From the NCBI GenBank assembly GCA_964636325.1, contig CAZWRV010000042.1, positions 1 through 48,687 on the forward strand: DNA of 48,687 nucleotides, read 5' to 3'. Positions within the stretch are counted from its first letter, which is position 1. Each line of letters begins with the position of its first letter. The DNA is from CAZWRV01 sp964636325. Its GTDB lineage: Bacteria > Verrucomicrobiota > Lentisphaeria > Victivallales > GWF2-50-93. Positions 33,005-41,927 of the stretch are shown one piece after another. The position numbers and the translations under genes were made by a program. The notes beneath the pieces were generated by a model, which worked only from the letters and a program-made list of their open reading frames with translations, did no database searches and had not been told where the DNA came from.

Positions 33005-34012
33005 ATGTCGACGATAGAGAAGTGCATCGAGAAGGCGAGGAAGAACATCAAGAAGATCGTGCTTGCCGAGGGGAACGACCCGCGCGTGCTCAAGGCGGCG
33101 GACATCATCGCCAGGCAGAAGTTCGCGGAGGTGACCGTGCTCGGCACCGCGCAGGAAATCGCCGATTCGTGCAAGGCAGCCGGCGTCACGGTCAGCGGAT
33201 TCAAGACCCTCGACCACCTCAAGTCCCCACTCCTCGAACCGTTCGCCGCCGAATTCTGCGAAATGCGCAAGAAGAAGGGCATGACGATGGACAAGGCCCT
33301 GGAGTTCATGAGGAACCGCCTCTTCTTCGGCAACATGATGGTGCGGAAAGGCGAGGCCGACGGAATGGTCGCCGGAAGCATCGCCTCCACGCCCGACATG
33401 CTGAGGGCGGCGTTCACCGTTATCGGAACCGCTCCGGGCCTCAAAACCGGAAGCAGCTGCTTCGTCATGGATCTCGCAAAGCCCGCTCCGAACGGCGAGA
33501 CCACCCTTCTCTACGCCGACTGCGGCGTCAACCCCAATCCGACGGCGGAGGAGCTGTCCGACATCGCGCTCGCGACCGCGACCTCGTACAAGGCGATGGT
33601 CGGCAAGCAGCCCAGGATTGCGTTCCTCTCTTTCTCGACCGCGGGAAGCGCGCAGCACGAGCTTGTTGACAAGGTCGTCAAGTCGCTGGAAATCACAAAG
33701 CGGAGAGTCAAGGAGCTCGGGCTTGACATCGTCGTCGACGGCGAACTGCAGGCCGACGCCGCGCTCGTGCCCGCTGTCGGCGCCAAGAAGTGCCCGAAGA
33801 GCGCGATCAAGGGCGACGCCAACATACTAATCTTCCCGGACCTCCAGGCCGGAAACATCGCTTACAAGCTGACCGAACGTCTCGCCGGCGCCGCGGCGTA
33901 CGGCCCGATACTCCAGGGCCTCGCAAAACCGATCAACGACCTGTCAAGGGGATGCTCTGCGGAGGACATCGCAGGCGTGGCCGCGATCACCGCCTGCCAG
34001 GCGATAGGCTGA
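33005..34012 (+). CDS. pta: Phosphate acetyltransferase
   Basis: Pta interconverts acetyl-CoA and acetyl phosphate, the acetate fermentation step before acetate kinase. The 335-residue product from ATG 33005 is the short, single-domain type. It starts STIEKCIEKARKNIKKIVLA and has EGNDPRVLKAADIIARQK, GEADGMVAGSIASTPDMLRA, LSFSTAGSAQHELVDKVV, VDGELQADAALVP and FPDLQAGNIAYKLTERL. Family members may instead be phosphate butyryltransferases, but the AGS and FSTAGSA segments fit Pta. An upstream in-frame start at 32927 is rejected because family homology starts at 33005. ackA is not in the window. Confidence 0.93.
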   Translation: MSTIEKCIEKARKNIKKIVLAEGNDPRVLKAADIIARQKFAEVTVLGTAQEIADSCKAAGVTVSGFKTLDHLKSPLLEPFAAEFCEMRKKKGMTMDKALEFMRNRLFFGNMMVRKGEADGMVAGSIASTPDMLRAAFTVIGTAPGLKTGSSCFVMDLAKPAPNGETTLLYADCGVNPNPTAEELSDIALATATSYKAMVGKQPRIAFLSFSTAGSAQHELVDKVVKSLEITKRRVKELGLDIVVDGELQADAALVPAVGAKKCPKSAIKGDANILIFPDLQAGNIAYKLTERLAGAAAYGPILQGLAKPINDLSRGCSAEDIAGVAAITACQAIG

Positions 34013-34032
34013 TACTGAGGGTGAATTGTGAT

Positions 34033-34072
34033 GGTGAATTCGCGCGTCGCTGGTCGCAGTTCGCGAATCACC
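34033..34072. repeat. Hairpin downstream of pta
   Basis: GGTGAATTCGCG (34033-34044) pairs with CGCGAATCACC (34062-34072), one mismatch or bulge, around a 17-nt loop. It may end pta transcription or be another dispersed hairpin. Confidence 0.5.
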
Positions 34073-34139
34073 TGGCTCCAGGTTCCCGGGAAGATGCCGT
34101 CCATTCCCGACACCTGACACCCGGGATCTTAGGCTTCAT

Positions 34140-34865
34140 ATGAAGTTCTCGGTCATAATCCCCGCCCGCGACGAGGAGAAGAACATCCCCGGCTGCCTCG
34201 AGTCGATACGGGCGGCCAGGGATGCGGCCGGTGCCGACGTCGAAATCATCGTCGTCGCGAACAGGTGCACGGACCGCACCGAGGCGATTGCCCTGGAGGC
34301 CGGCGCCAGGGTGGTCAGGAACGAGGACCGCTGCCTCTCCAAGATCAGGAACCGAGGCGCCGAACAGGCGTCCGGCGACGTCCTAGTAACCATAGACGCC
34401 GACAGCCGGATGTCGCCGAACATGTTCGTCGAAATCGCAAAGGCGCTGTCTTCGGGAATATATGTGGGCGGCGGCGTCAAGGTGATCCCCGAACGCTCCT
34501 CGCTGGGGATCTCGATAACCATCTTGATCTTCGAGCTCTTCGTCTTCCTCACCGGCCTCTGCGGAGGGCTCTACTGGTGCTTCAAGAAGGACTTCGACGC
34601 GGTCGGCGGCTTCAACGAGAAGATCCTTGTCGCCGAGGACCTAGACCTGGCCAGACGCCTGAAGGCATACGGGAAAAGGACCGGCAGGAAGTTCCTCTAC
34701 ATGAAGTGGGCGCACATCGTGACGTCCTGCAGAAAGTTCGACTCATTCGGCGACTGGGCATTCTTCAAGTTCCTCTTCCTGGACTTCGCCAGGGTCATCC
34801 GGCTCATGAGGGGCAAGGACTCGTCGCTCGCCGACCAGATATTCTACGATTTCCCGAGGAAATGA
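34140..34865 (+). CDS. Glycosyltransferase family 2
   Basis: A 241-residue GT-A-fold enzyme. It starts MKFSVIIPARDEEKNIPGCL, has the metal-binding VTIDADSRM (DAD at 86-88) and the VAEDLDLARRLKAYGKR acid motif near 163-180. One hydrophobic segment (about 121-143, SITILIFELFVFLTGLCGG) may anchor it to the membrane. GT2 members build surface polysaccharides, lipid-linked sugars or glycolipids; donor and acceptor are not known. It stands alone. Confidence 0.9.
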   Translation: MKFSVIIPARDEEKNIPGCLESIRAARDAAGADVEIIVVANRCTDRTEAIALEAGARVVRNEDRCLSKIRNRGAEQASGDVLVTIDADSRMSPNMFVEIAKALSSGIYVGGGVKVIPERSSLGISITILIFELFVFLTGLCGGLYWCFKKDFDAVGGFNEKILVAEDLDLARRLKAYGKRTGRKFLYMKWAHIVTSCRKFDSFGDWAFFKFLFLDFARVIRLMRGKDSSLADQIFYDFPRK

Positions 34866-34995
34866 ACTTTTCCGGGCCGATCCGGTGTCTAATCCCAATT
34901 GCATATGCCCCAGGCGCATGAAATCCAAGATGGAAGGCTTGAGCGCTTGAAAGTCCGTCCCGGAAGAATGAAATTATAAGACAGGAGCCAGTGGG

Positions 34996-37086
34996 ATGAA
35001 AAAAACAGTATTATCTTTAGTCGGCGTATGCGCGCTCTTCCTGCAGGCGGCGCCGGCGGATGCCGGAGGTTCCAGGACGCCGGAGGAAATCGCGAAGGCC
35101 CTGGTCATTCCGCAGAAGTTCTGGTGGGACTTGAAGGACTTCGAGATCGGCTGGTCTGCCGGGAAGGGCGCCGATGCGGCCGCCTCGGGCAGGAACTTCC
35201 ATTTCCTGGGAGGCAAGGGCCAGGAAGGCTCCGGAGCGGCCGTTCCGAAATTCAACCTGACGCCGGCTCCGCTGGCGCTTTTCGGACTGCCGGACTCCTC
35301 CGCTGCGGGCGGCGCCAGCTCAGTCTTCTTCCTTAGCGGCCAGGCGGTCTGGAACAGACAGTCCATACAGACGGCCAAAGAGTGCTATGACCTGCTCGTT
35401 TCCGATATCGAGGCCGGAAAAGCCGACGATATCCGCCTGTCGTTTACGGTGACCTTCTACAATTTGGACGCCGATCCCGTCCAGATTCTTCCCAGGTCGA
35501 TTCCGGTCTTGGTCTCCAACCAGCGCATCGCCGACGCGGCGCCTGAGACGGGCGACTCCCCGGTCACGGTGCCTGCAAAATCCGAGGCCGGAGCCGATGT
35601 GGTCTTCCGCGCCTCGCTCCAGGGAACCCAGGCGCCGAAGCTGGTCGACCTGCTCAAGCGTTCCGGGCCGACGCTCCCGCTGAGGAAATGCGGAATGAAG
35701 ATTTCCTCAGTGGATGGCGCGAGGGACATCATGCGGGAGATCTCCGAAGTGGAAGAGAAGACCTGTCCCGTTTCGGTAAGCACTTCCTGCGGAAGCGCCC
35801 TGTGGAGGGTTCTCTCCTTCAACCCCGAGGAGGAGGAGCCGACGACTGTCGCCCAGGCGCTTGAAGCGGTGAACGCCGTTGTCGGCGTCAACGCCGCCAA
35901 GGAGAAGTTCTTCGTATCGGACGAATCCAAAATAAGGAGGATCGCCGACTTCAAGGACGACGGCAGATGGTTCGCCTATCTTTCCGACCAGAAGACGAAC
36001 AGCGATTCCACCCTCCTCAAGTCCAACCTGGAGCCGCTGCGTTTCGAACTCCTCGCGCGCAGCGACATCAAGGCCGACTCCGAACACTTCAAGACGCTGC
36101 CGGACAAGGAGGTCGCAGACTTCTGCCTGCCCATGCTCCCGAAGTGGCGCGAGGGGGCCGAACTGGGATGGCCCGAAAGCCAGTATCTGCTCGGGCGCTG
36201 CTATGGAGGCGCATGGGGCCTGACCCAGGACTACGCCGAGGCGGCAAAGTGGTACAGGCGGGCCGCGATGCAGGGCAATGTCGACGCCGAATGCTGGCTC
36301 GGATTCTCATATTTCGAAGGCAAGGGCGTCGAGCAGAACTACGCCGAAGCGGCAAAATGGTACAGGCGCGCGGCCGAAAAGGGCAATCCTTACGGCCAGT
36401 TCAAGCTCGGCTACTGCTACCTCACAGGAATGGGCGCGCTCCAGAACAACGACGAGGCGCTCAAATGGCTTTCCAAGGCCGGAGTCATGGGGAACATGGC
36501 GGCGCAGGCCCTCCTCGGAGACAACTACCTCTCCGGAAAAATCATCCCTCAGGATTTCGCAGAGGCGGTCAAGTGGCTGGGCAAGGCCGCGGAGCAGGGC
36601 GACGCCCCATCGCAGTTCAAGCTCGGGACATGCCTATTCGAGGGGAAGGGTGCTCCCAAGAACCAGGATGAGGCGGTCAAATGGATTACAAAATCCGCGG
36701 TCCAGGGCGACGCCCTGGCGCAGCGTTTCCTGGCGGACTTCTACTACGACCAGGAAGACGGCAGGAATCTCCCCGATGCGGTCAGATGGTACAGGAAGGC
36801 CGCCGAACAGGGGAACGTCCCCGCGCAATACAGGCTGGGCTTGTGCTGCTATGACGGAACCGGAACAGGGCAGGACTTCGCCGAGGCGTTCAAGTGGTTC
36901 AAGAAGGCCGCGGAAAAAGGACATCCCGACGCCCAGTTCAAGGTCGGACTCTGCTATTACTACGCCAAAGGGATCCCGCAGGACTACTCCGAATCATGGG
37001 TATGGGTCAAGAAGGCCGCCGACCAGGGCAACACGGAAGCGAAGAAGTTCTTCGAGCAGTTCACATCGCACAAGGACGACAAGTGA
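34996..37086 (+). CDS. Secreted Sel1-repeat protein
   Basis: A 696-residue protein with an N-terminal signal peptide (KKTVLSLVGVCALFLQAAP then ADAGG). Residues about 30-390 form a unique region without a recognised domain. The last 300 residues are eight or so Sel1-like repeats of 36 residues, such as DYAEAAKWYRRAAMQGNVDA and NQDEAVKWITKSAVQGDAL, which form an alpha-solenoid for protein binding. ATG 34996 has AGGAG 8 nt upstream. Its stop overlaps a GTG that can start the next gene. It may be a periplasmic or surface scaffold; function is unknown. Confidence 0.88.
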   Translation: MKKTVLSLVGVCALFLQAAPADAGGSRTPEEIAKALVIPQKFWWDLKDFEIGWSAGKGADAAASGRNFHFLGGKGQEGSGAAVPKFNLTPAPLALFGLPDSSAAGGASSVFFLSGQAVWNRQSIQTAKECYDLLVSDIEAGKADDIRLSFTVTFYNLDADPVQILPRSIPVLVSNQRIADAAPETGDSPVTVPAKSEAGADVVFRASLQGTQAPKLVDLLKRSGPTLPLRKCGMKISSVDGARDIMREISEVEEKTCPVSVSTSCGSALWRVLSFNPEEEEPTTVAQALEAVNAVVGVNAAKEKFFVSDESKIRRIADFKDDGRWFAYLSDQKTNSDSTLLKSNLEPLRFELLARSDIKADSEHFKTLPDKEVADFCLPMLPKWREGAELGWPESQYLLGRCYGGAWGLTQDYAEAAKWYRRAAMQGNVDAECWLGFSYFEGKGVEQNYAEAAKWYRRAAEKGNPYGQFKLGYCYLTGMGALQNNDEALKWLSKAGVMGNMAAQALLGDNYLSGKIIPQDFAEAVKWLGKAAEQGDAPSQFKLGTCLFEGKGAPKNQDEAVKWITKSAVQGDALAQRFLADFYYDQEDGRNLPDAVRWYRKAAEQGNVPAQYRLGLCCYDGTGTGQDFAEAFKWFKKAAEKGHPDAQFKVGLCYYYAKGIPQDYSESWVWVKKAADQGNTEAKKFFEQFTSHKDDK

Positions 37087-38870
37087 GCAGTGAAACAAGG
37101 GTCGGAAGAGCCGTGATCGAACTGATGCGACGGTGGGGGGACTTCCTGGGGCTTGGCCGTATTTCAATATCCGCCGTTGATAAATCCGATGTCGAGGTCC
37201 CATTGGATGGCAAGTGGAGCGTGCGACGTCTTTCCGCCCGTCTGCCCTGGATCGTCTTCGCGGCGGCATTCTTCTTCTACGCGTTCTGCGAAATCCGCGG
37301 ATTCACTCCCGCCTACGCGGAGGTCGATCCGGACGCATATCTCTTCCTCGCCAAACGGATTGCGAACGGAGAGCCGCTCCTCGTCAAGGACGACAGCATC
37401 TTCCTCTTCCAGCATCATATGTGGGTGGAGACCGAACCCGGGACAGTGACGGCGAAATATCCGCCCGGTTATCCAATCCTGATGGCGGCGGCATGCCGGC
37501 TCGGCGGCGACGAGGCGATGTTCATGGTGAGCCCGATCATGGGCGGGCTCACCCTGGCCGGCTGCTGGCTCCTGTTCCGCCTGTGGCTCAAGCCGCCATG
37601 GGCCGCACTGTCACTGCTGACGCTGGCGCTGACGTCGCAGTTCTACTTCTATTGCACGTATCTCCTTGCCCATGCGGCAAGCCTCTGCCTGACGGTATGG
37701 GGCATGTATTTCCTCTGGCGATGGCTGGAGAAGCCGGGATTCGGATGGGGTGCTGCTGCCGGTTTCCTGCTCGGCGCGGCCGTCTCCGTACGCCCCACCG
37801 ACGGACTCTTCATCCTGCCGCTGCTCTTCGCGGCGGGAACCGGCCTCTGGCGGGGGCGCAAGGCCGGACGCATCCCCTGGCTCGGAACCGCGACCATGCT
37901 CGCGGCATGGGCCGTGCCCGTCGCAATCCTGGCCCTGTATAACTACAGAATGTTCGGAGGCCCGATTACCACAGGCTACGCCTTTTCCGGAGAGCAGAAC
38001 GGTTTCTCGGCCGAATATTTCACCGAATATTTCGGGATGCTGATGGGCGGCCTCTGCTCGCAGTTCCTCCCCTTGCTCTTCCCCCTCGGCCTCCTGGGAA
38101 TGATGATCTGGGGCTCCCCGGCAGAGCGCACTTTGCGCCTCCTATGGTTCCTTCCGATATTCGTCGTCTACGGCAGCTACTACTGGGTCAACCCCAACTG
38201 GTCGTACCTGAGATTCTTCATGAGCACTCTCCCGGTATGCATCGCCTCGGCCTTTTTTACCCTGGAAAGAATATCTATGCCGCGGTATGCCAGGACAGGC
38301 AGCATCACGGTCCTCCTGATCCTTTTCTTGTCACTGAACATCTCCGGACTCCTGGGCGCGGTGTGCGGCGAGCCTATAGGGCACAATCCGAAGACGCTGG
38401 CGGATGCCGCCCGCAGGCTTGCCAAGACGCTTCCCTCAGACGCGGTGATCTTCTCGCAGGAGCCGTGGTGCTACTCGATCGGGCCGCGCCAGAACTGGAC
38501 ACTCTACCAGCTCGAAGCCTTCGACAAAAGGAACTCCGTCCACCGCTTCAGCGAACCCAACCGCCGCTGGAGGGAGATGGAGCCCCGCCGGCAGAAGGAG
38601 CGCACAAAGCGCTTCCGCGAATTCTACGAGAACTCGACGGATCAGAGCCTGCTCGACGCGCTCAGGGAGACCGTCCGCGCAAACATCGCCTCCGGGCGCA
38701 AGGTATTTCTTTTCGTCCCCGCAAACCAATGGAAGAACGAACGGCAGAGGCTCGGCAGCGGCTTCGAGGTGAAGACCGTAGACGAATGGGATGTGAAATG
38801 GGACTTCTGGAAGAATTTCCAGGACATGAAATGGGGAATATATGAGGTCACGCTGGCGGCGACGAAATAA
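37083..38870 (+). CDS. GT39-like polytopic glycosyltransferase
   Basis: About 595 residues from GTG 37083 (overlapping the Sel1 stop by 4 nt) or 581 from ATG 37125. It has roughly ten hydrophobic segments (WIVFAAAFFFYAF, LLTLALTSQFYFYCTYLLAH, TMLAAWAVPVAILALY, ITVLLILFLSLNISGLLGA). The first extracytoplasmic loop has EVDPDAYLFLAKRIANGEPL, the acidic site seen in ArnT/GT39 family transferases that use polyprenyl-phosphate sugars. The C-terminal 190 residues form a soluble domain. It probably glycosylates protein or lipid on the outer face of the inner membrane. Confidence 0.78.
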   Translation: MSSETRVGRAVIELMRRWGDFLGLGRISISAVDKSDVEVPLDGKWSVRRLSARLPWIVFAAAFFFYAFCEIRGFTPAYAEVDPDAYLFLAKRIANGEPLLVKDDSIFLFQHHMWVETEPGTVTAKYPPGYPILMAAACRLGGDEAMFMVSPIMGGLTLAGCWLLFRLWLKPPWAALSLLTLALTSQFYFYCTYLLAHAASLCLTVWGMYFLWRWLEKPGFGWGAAAGFLLGAAVSVRPTDGLFILPLLFAAGTGLWRGRKAGRIPWLGTATMLAAWAVPVAILALYNYRMFGGPITTGYAFSGEQNGFSAEYFTEYFGMLMGGLCSQFLPLLFPLGLLGMMIWGSPAERTLRLLWFLPIFVVYGSYYWVNPNWSYLRFFMSTLPVCIASAFFTLERISMPRYARTGSITVLLILFLSLNISGLLGAVCGEPIGHNPKTLADAARRLAKTLPSDAVIFSQEPWCYSIGPRQNWTLYQLEAFDKRNSVHRFSEPNRRWREMEPRRQKERTKRFREFYENSTDQSLLDALRETVRANIASGRKVFLFVPANQWKNERQRLGSGFEVKTVDEWDVKWDFWKNFQDMKWGIYEVTLAATK

Positions 38871-38890
38871 TGAGGCCGCATCCGATGCCC

Positions 38891-38965
38891 GCAGTCTTGT
38901 CGGCGAGTAACTCGTGTAGGGCGAAGCCGTGCTGAGCCGCGGTTGAGCCAGGCTCAACCCTCCGG
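38891..38965 (+). repeat. GGAGGG-type dispersed repeat, copy B
   Basis: Shares GGGCGAAGCCGTGCTGAGCC and then GCGGTTGAGC-CAG-GCTCAACCCTCC with the repeats at 5-140, 44858-44932 and 48421-48473, but the 5' GGAG is changed to TGTAG. The hairpin loop base differs (CAG instead of TTG). Confidence 0.88.
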
Positions 38966-38981
38966 AAAATCGAATGCTGTC

Positions 38982-39079
38982 GATGGAGGGCGGAATTTTA
39001 TTCCGCCGGACGGCGGGAGTTCCCGCCGCCGAGAAGACGGTTGAATAGAATTCAACCCTCCATCCGCCGGTCGGCGGAT
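38982..39079 (+). repeat. Cloverleaf-like multi-hairpin element
   Basis: The outer stem GATGGAGGG (38982-38990) pairs with CCCTCCATC (39056-39064). Within it are three hairpins: GGCGGAAT/ATTCCGCC (38989-39007), CGGCGGGA/TCCCGCCG (39011-39028) and GGTTGAAT/ATTCAACC (39039-39057). A fourth follows, ATCCGCCG/CGGCGGAT (39062-39079). The 368-nt gap from 38871 to 39238 contains only this, the previous repeat and a short CGTACTCGG direct repeat (39189, 39210). Confidence 0.92.
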
Positions 39080-39238
39080 ATGAAAAGGACAACCTAGTTT
39101 CAGGAGTGCCGGACTGGCGGCACCAGTTTTGTCACTGAGAAACTTTTATTGTGCCGCTCGATCCGAGAGCGGTCTTAAGTAAAGAATGTCGTACTCGGAT
39201 CGTGCGACGTACTCGGGGTAAGTTGCAGGAGATTACCA

Positions 39239-40300
39239 ATGAAGACCATGACCAACCGCGAGCGCATGACGGCGCTCATCCAGGGAAGACCGATCGACAG
39301 GGTCCCGTTCGTCCAGTATGACGGGCTCCTGCCCACACAGGAACTGTGGACTGAGCTCGGCCGCGAGAACGTGGGCCTCTTCCGATGGATCTGGCCCTGC
39401 TGCAAAATCGAACATCCGAATTGCCGGGTCGAGGCCAGGCCGATCGGGCACGACGGACTCAAAGGCGAACGCCGAACGCTCATAACACCCAAGGGCTCCC
39501 TGACCAGCGAGGTGCTCTTCGATCCCGCATACCATTCCGCCGCCCACCGCGAACACTACGTGAAGGAGCTGCGCGACTACGACGTGCTCGACGCATACTT
39601 CGACGACGCGGTTGTCACGGACGACCTTGACACCTACCGCCAGATTGCGAAGGAGCTCGGCGACGACGGCCTGCCCATGCCCGCATGCCCGCGCAACTCC
39701 TGGCAGCAGCTCTGGGTCCAGTGGGTCGACATCACGGATCTCTCCGCGCATTTCGCCGACGACGAGGACCGCCTCATGGCCACTATCGCGAAAATGGACA
39801 GGATAATGCGCAAGACCTTCGACTGCCTCTGCCGCATGCGCCCCGTCTTCGCCTCGTTCCCAGACAACATCACCGCATCCATGATCGGACGCGACAAGTT
39901 CGAGCGCTTCTGCATGCCGATGTATAAGGAGATTTCCGGACGGCTCGCCGAATTCGGCATCCCGGTCTTCTGCCACATGGACGGAGATTTGAAGCCGCTA
40001 TGGGATCTGATCGGCAGCAGCGGACTGAAGGGGATCGACTCATTCTCGCCCCCGCCGGACAACGACAACCCAGTCGCCGACGCCGTGCGCTCGTGGCCGG
40101 AGATGCGGCTGCTTGTCAACTTCCCGTCATCCGTCCATCTTGCGCCGCCCGAAAAGGTGCGGCAGGTCACACGCGAGATCCTCGAGCAGGGCGGTCATAC
40201 CGGACGCCTCCAGATCCAGCTCTCGGAAAACGTCCCCGCAAACGTCTGGCGCACAAGCCTGCCGGTGATCGTCGAGGAGATCAGGAAGTTCAAGATATGA
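39239..40300 (+). CDS. Uroporphyrinogen decarboxylase-like protein (methyltransferase type), 1
   Basis: A 353-residue URO-D superfamily protein beginning KTMTNRERMTALIQGRPIDR, the typical start of this family. Further along are VFCHMDGDLKPLWDLIGS and PSSVHLAPPEKVRQVTREIL. The family includes haem-pathway HemE and corrinoid-dependent methyltransferases such as MtaA, CmuA and similar. Weak similarity to HemE-specific motifs and the presence of paralogues argue for the methyltransferase-like type. No corrinoid protein is next to it. A CGTACTCGG direct repeat and a GCAGGAG ribosome-binding site precede ATG 39239. Substrate unknown. Confidence 0.8.
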   Translation: MKTMTNRERMTALIQGRPIDRVPFVQYDGLLPTQELWTELGRENVGLFRWIWPCCKIEHPNCRVEARPIGHDGLKGERRTLITPKGSLTSEVLFDPAYHSAAHREHYVKELRDYDVLDAYFDDAVVTDDLDTYRQIAKELGDDGLPMPACPRNSWQQLWVQWVDITDLSAHFADDEDRLMATIAKMDRIMRKTFDCLCRMRPVFASFPDNITASMIGRDKFERFCMPMYKEISGRLAEFGIPVFCHMDGDLKPLWDLIGSSGLKGIDSFSPPPDNDNPVADAVRSWPEMRLLVNFPSSVHLAPPEKVRQVTREILEQGGHTGRLQIQLSENVPANVWRTSLPVIVEEIRKFKI

Positions 40301-40479
40301 CGGCGGAACGAATCCGCAATTCCCAAGCACCAATAATCATGTCCCAAAACTCCAAATCCTAAAGATGCAGGCTCGAAGTCCGGAATTTGAAATCTGGAAT
40401 TTGAGATTTATCTGGGGCCTGGAGTTCGGTTCTGCAATTTATAAGGCACAAACTTCTGATTTCACATAAGGAGTCTTCA
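40301..40479 (+). other. Intergenic region with A/T-purine repeats
   Basis: No gene is visible. The stretch 40310-40425 carries loose repeats of AATTTG/GGAATTTG words, similar in style to 14215-14290. The strong AAGGAG at 40468-40473 serves the next gene. Confidence 0.6.
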
Positions 40480-41634
40480 GTGGAAAAAGCAAAACTTGGC
40501 GGCGGAGGGGCACTTACGCCGAAGCGGCGTATGCTCGACGCCTACCGCGGCATTCCCAACGACCGTCCAGCCGTGGCCCCCGAATTCTGGGTCTACTATC
40601 CGGCCAAGCTCCAGGGCGTCGACATGTTCGAATTCTGGAAGAAGCCCTTCTACATCTCGCTCAAGGAGGCATTCGAACACTTCGGCTGCGAGGGGTGGGG
40701 CTGCGCCGGCGTGAATATTCCGAATCCCGATATCGAGGTCAGCTCGATCCAGGAAAAGCCGGATCCCGACACGATAATCACCCGCAGGACGATCCGCACT
40801 CCCAAGGGGACTGTCACGACGGCCGACCGCGCCGAAAGGCACGAGCCCGGATGGGTCATCGAGCGCGCCGTCAAGGATCCCGACCGCGACTGGCCCGTCC
40901 AGGAGCTGATCGCGATGCCCGACCTCTCCCGGATGGACTGCTCCGGCCTCAACAAGGCCCTGCAGGAGGTCGGCGAGGCGATGCTCCTCGAAGTCCACAT
41001 CGGCAATCCCTTCTTCGACTTCTACGCCGAAGCCCGCGAGGGCGGCATGGAGGCCGCCATGTTCGACTTCTTCGACAATGAGGCCTGGCTCGAAGGACTG
41101 CAGGAGAAATACATCGACTATTCGGTCCGCAAGGTCCGGACCATCTGCGAGCGCTCGCCCGTCGAGAGCCTTTTCGTCGGCTGTTCCTGGAGCTGCAACT
41201 CCATGATAGGCCCTGAGATGTGGAGGAGATGGGACAAGCCATACCTCCGCGCAGTGACCGATGAGGCCCACCGCCACGGACGGCTAGTGCACGCCCACGT
41301 CCACGGGAAATGCATCGAGACCGTCGCCGACTTCGCTGAAATCGGCCTCGACTGCGTCTGCCCGTTCGAACGCGGGCCCGGCGGCGACGTCGACGGACTG
41401 AAAGGCCTCAAGGAGGTGGCCCGCCTCCTCCAGGGCCGCACCACCATGAACGGCAACGTCCACACCGTCGAAACACTCATCCGCGGTACGCCCGCCGGCG
41501 TCCGCCGCGAGGTCGGCGAAATACTCGAGGCATTCGCCGGTAATCCCCGGGTCATTGTTGGCACCGGCGACCAGGTCGGCCGCGAAACCCCCGACGAGAA
41601 CATCCGCGCCATGATCGACGCGGTGATAAGTTGA
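40480..41634 (+). CDS. Uroporphyrinogen decarboxylase-like protein, 2
   Basis: A 384-residue URO-D superfamily protein starting with GTG 40480 (MEKAKLGGGGALTPKRRML), 6 nt after AAGGAG at 40468-40473. Family features include TPKRRMLDAYRG, VHAHVHGKC, LQGRTTMNGNVHTVETL and GTGDQVGRETPDENIRAM. It is a close companion of the preceding URO-D-like gene, although only about 180 nt of non-coding DNA separates them. A methyl-transfer role with a corrinoid partner encoded elsewhere is inferred from the family; substrate unknown. Confidence 0.8.
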   Translation: MEKAKLGGGGALTPKRRMLDAYRGIPNDRPAVAPEFWVYYPAKLQGVDMFEFWKKPFYISLKEAFEHFGCEGWGCAGVNIPNPDIEVSSIQEKPDPDTIITRRTIRTPKGTVTTADRAERHEPGWVIERAVKDPDRDWPVQELIAMPDLSRMDCSGLNKALQEVGEAMLLEVHIGNPFFDFYAEAREGGMEAAMFDFFDNEAWLEGLQEKYIDYSVRKVRTICERSPVESLFVGCSWSCNSMIGPEMWRRWDKPYLRAVTDEAHRHGRLVHAHVHGKCIETVADFAEIGLDCVCPFERGPGGDVDGLKGLKEVARLLQGRTTMNGNVHTVETLIRGTPAGVRREVGEILEAFAGNPRVIVGTGDQVGRETPDENIRAMIDAVIS

Positions 41635-41692
41635 AGTATGTGCGGGCTTCAGCCTGCGCATCAGTGGGACAGCCTGAAGGCCGTCCCTACTT
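41634..41692 (+). repeat. AAGTA...TACTT two-hairpin element
   Basis: AAGTA (41634-41638) can pair with TACTT (41688-41692). Between them are hairpin GCGGGCTTCAGCCTGC and hairpin GGGACAGCC-TGAA-GGCCGTCCC. A GGACGCG/CGCGTCC hairpin inside TGGAGGGACGCG follows at 41733-41755. The rest of the gap to 41927 is AT-rich with no gene. Confidence 0.82.
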
Positions 41693-41927
41693 GCGCTGGA
41701 GCACCGCAATGGTCCATCAAGGCGGATAAAATGGAGGGACGCGCTTGCCGCGTCCGGAGCTTGGAATTGGCCCAGTGTTTTATAAACTATCAACCCCGTC
41801 CAAACTACTAATGAATTTGTCTGTGATAACAGAATGCATAGCTTGATTTTCACTGTCGTAATCGAATACTATATGCGATTATATTACGGGATATAAATAG
41901 CTTGTCACCTAACCACCGGAGGTATTT

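Noticed and set aside
39080..39238. Cobalamin riboswitch upstream of the first URO-D-like gene
   Set aside because: No B12-box-like sequence or matching architecture was seen; only a CGTACTCGG direct repeat.
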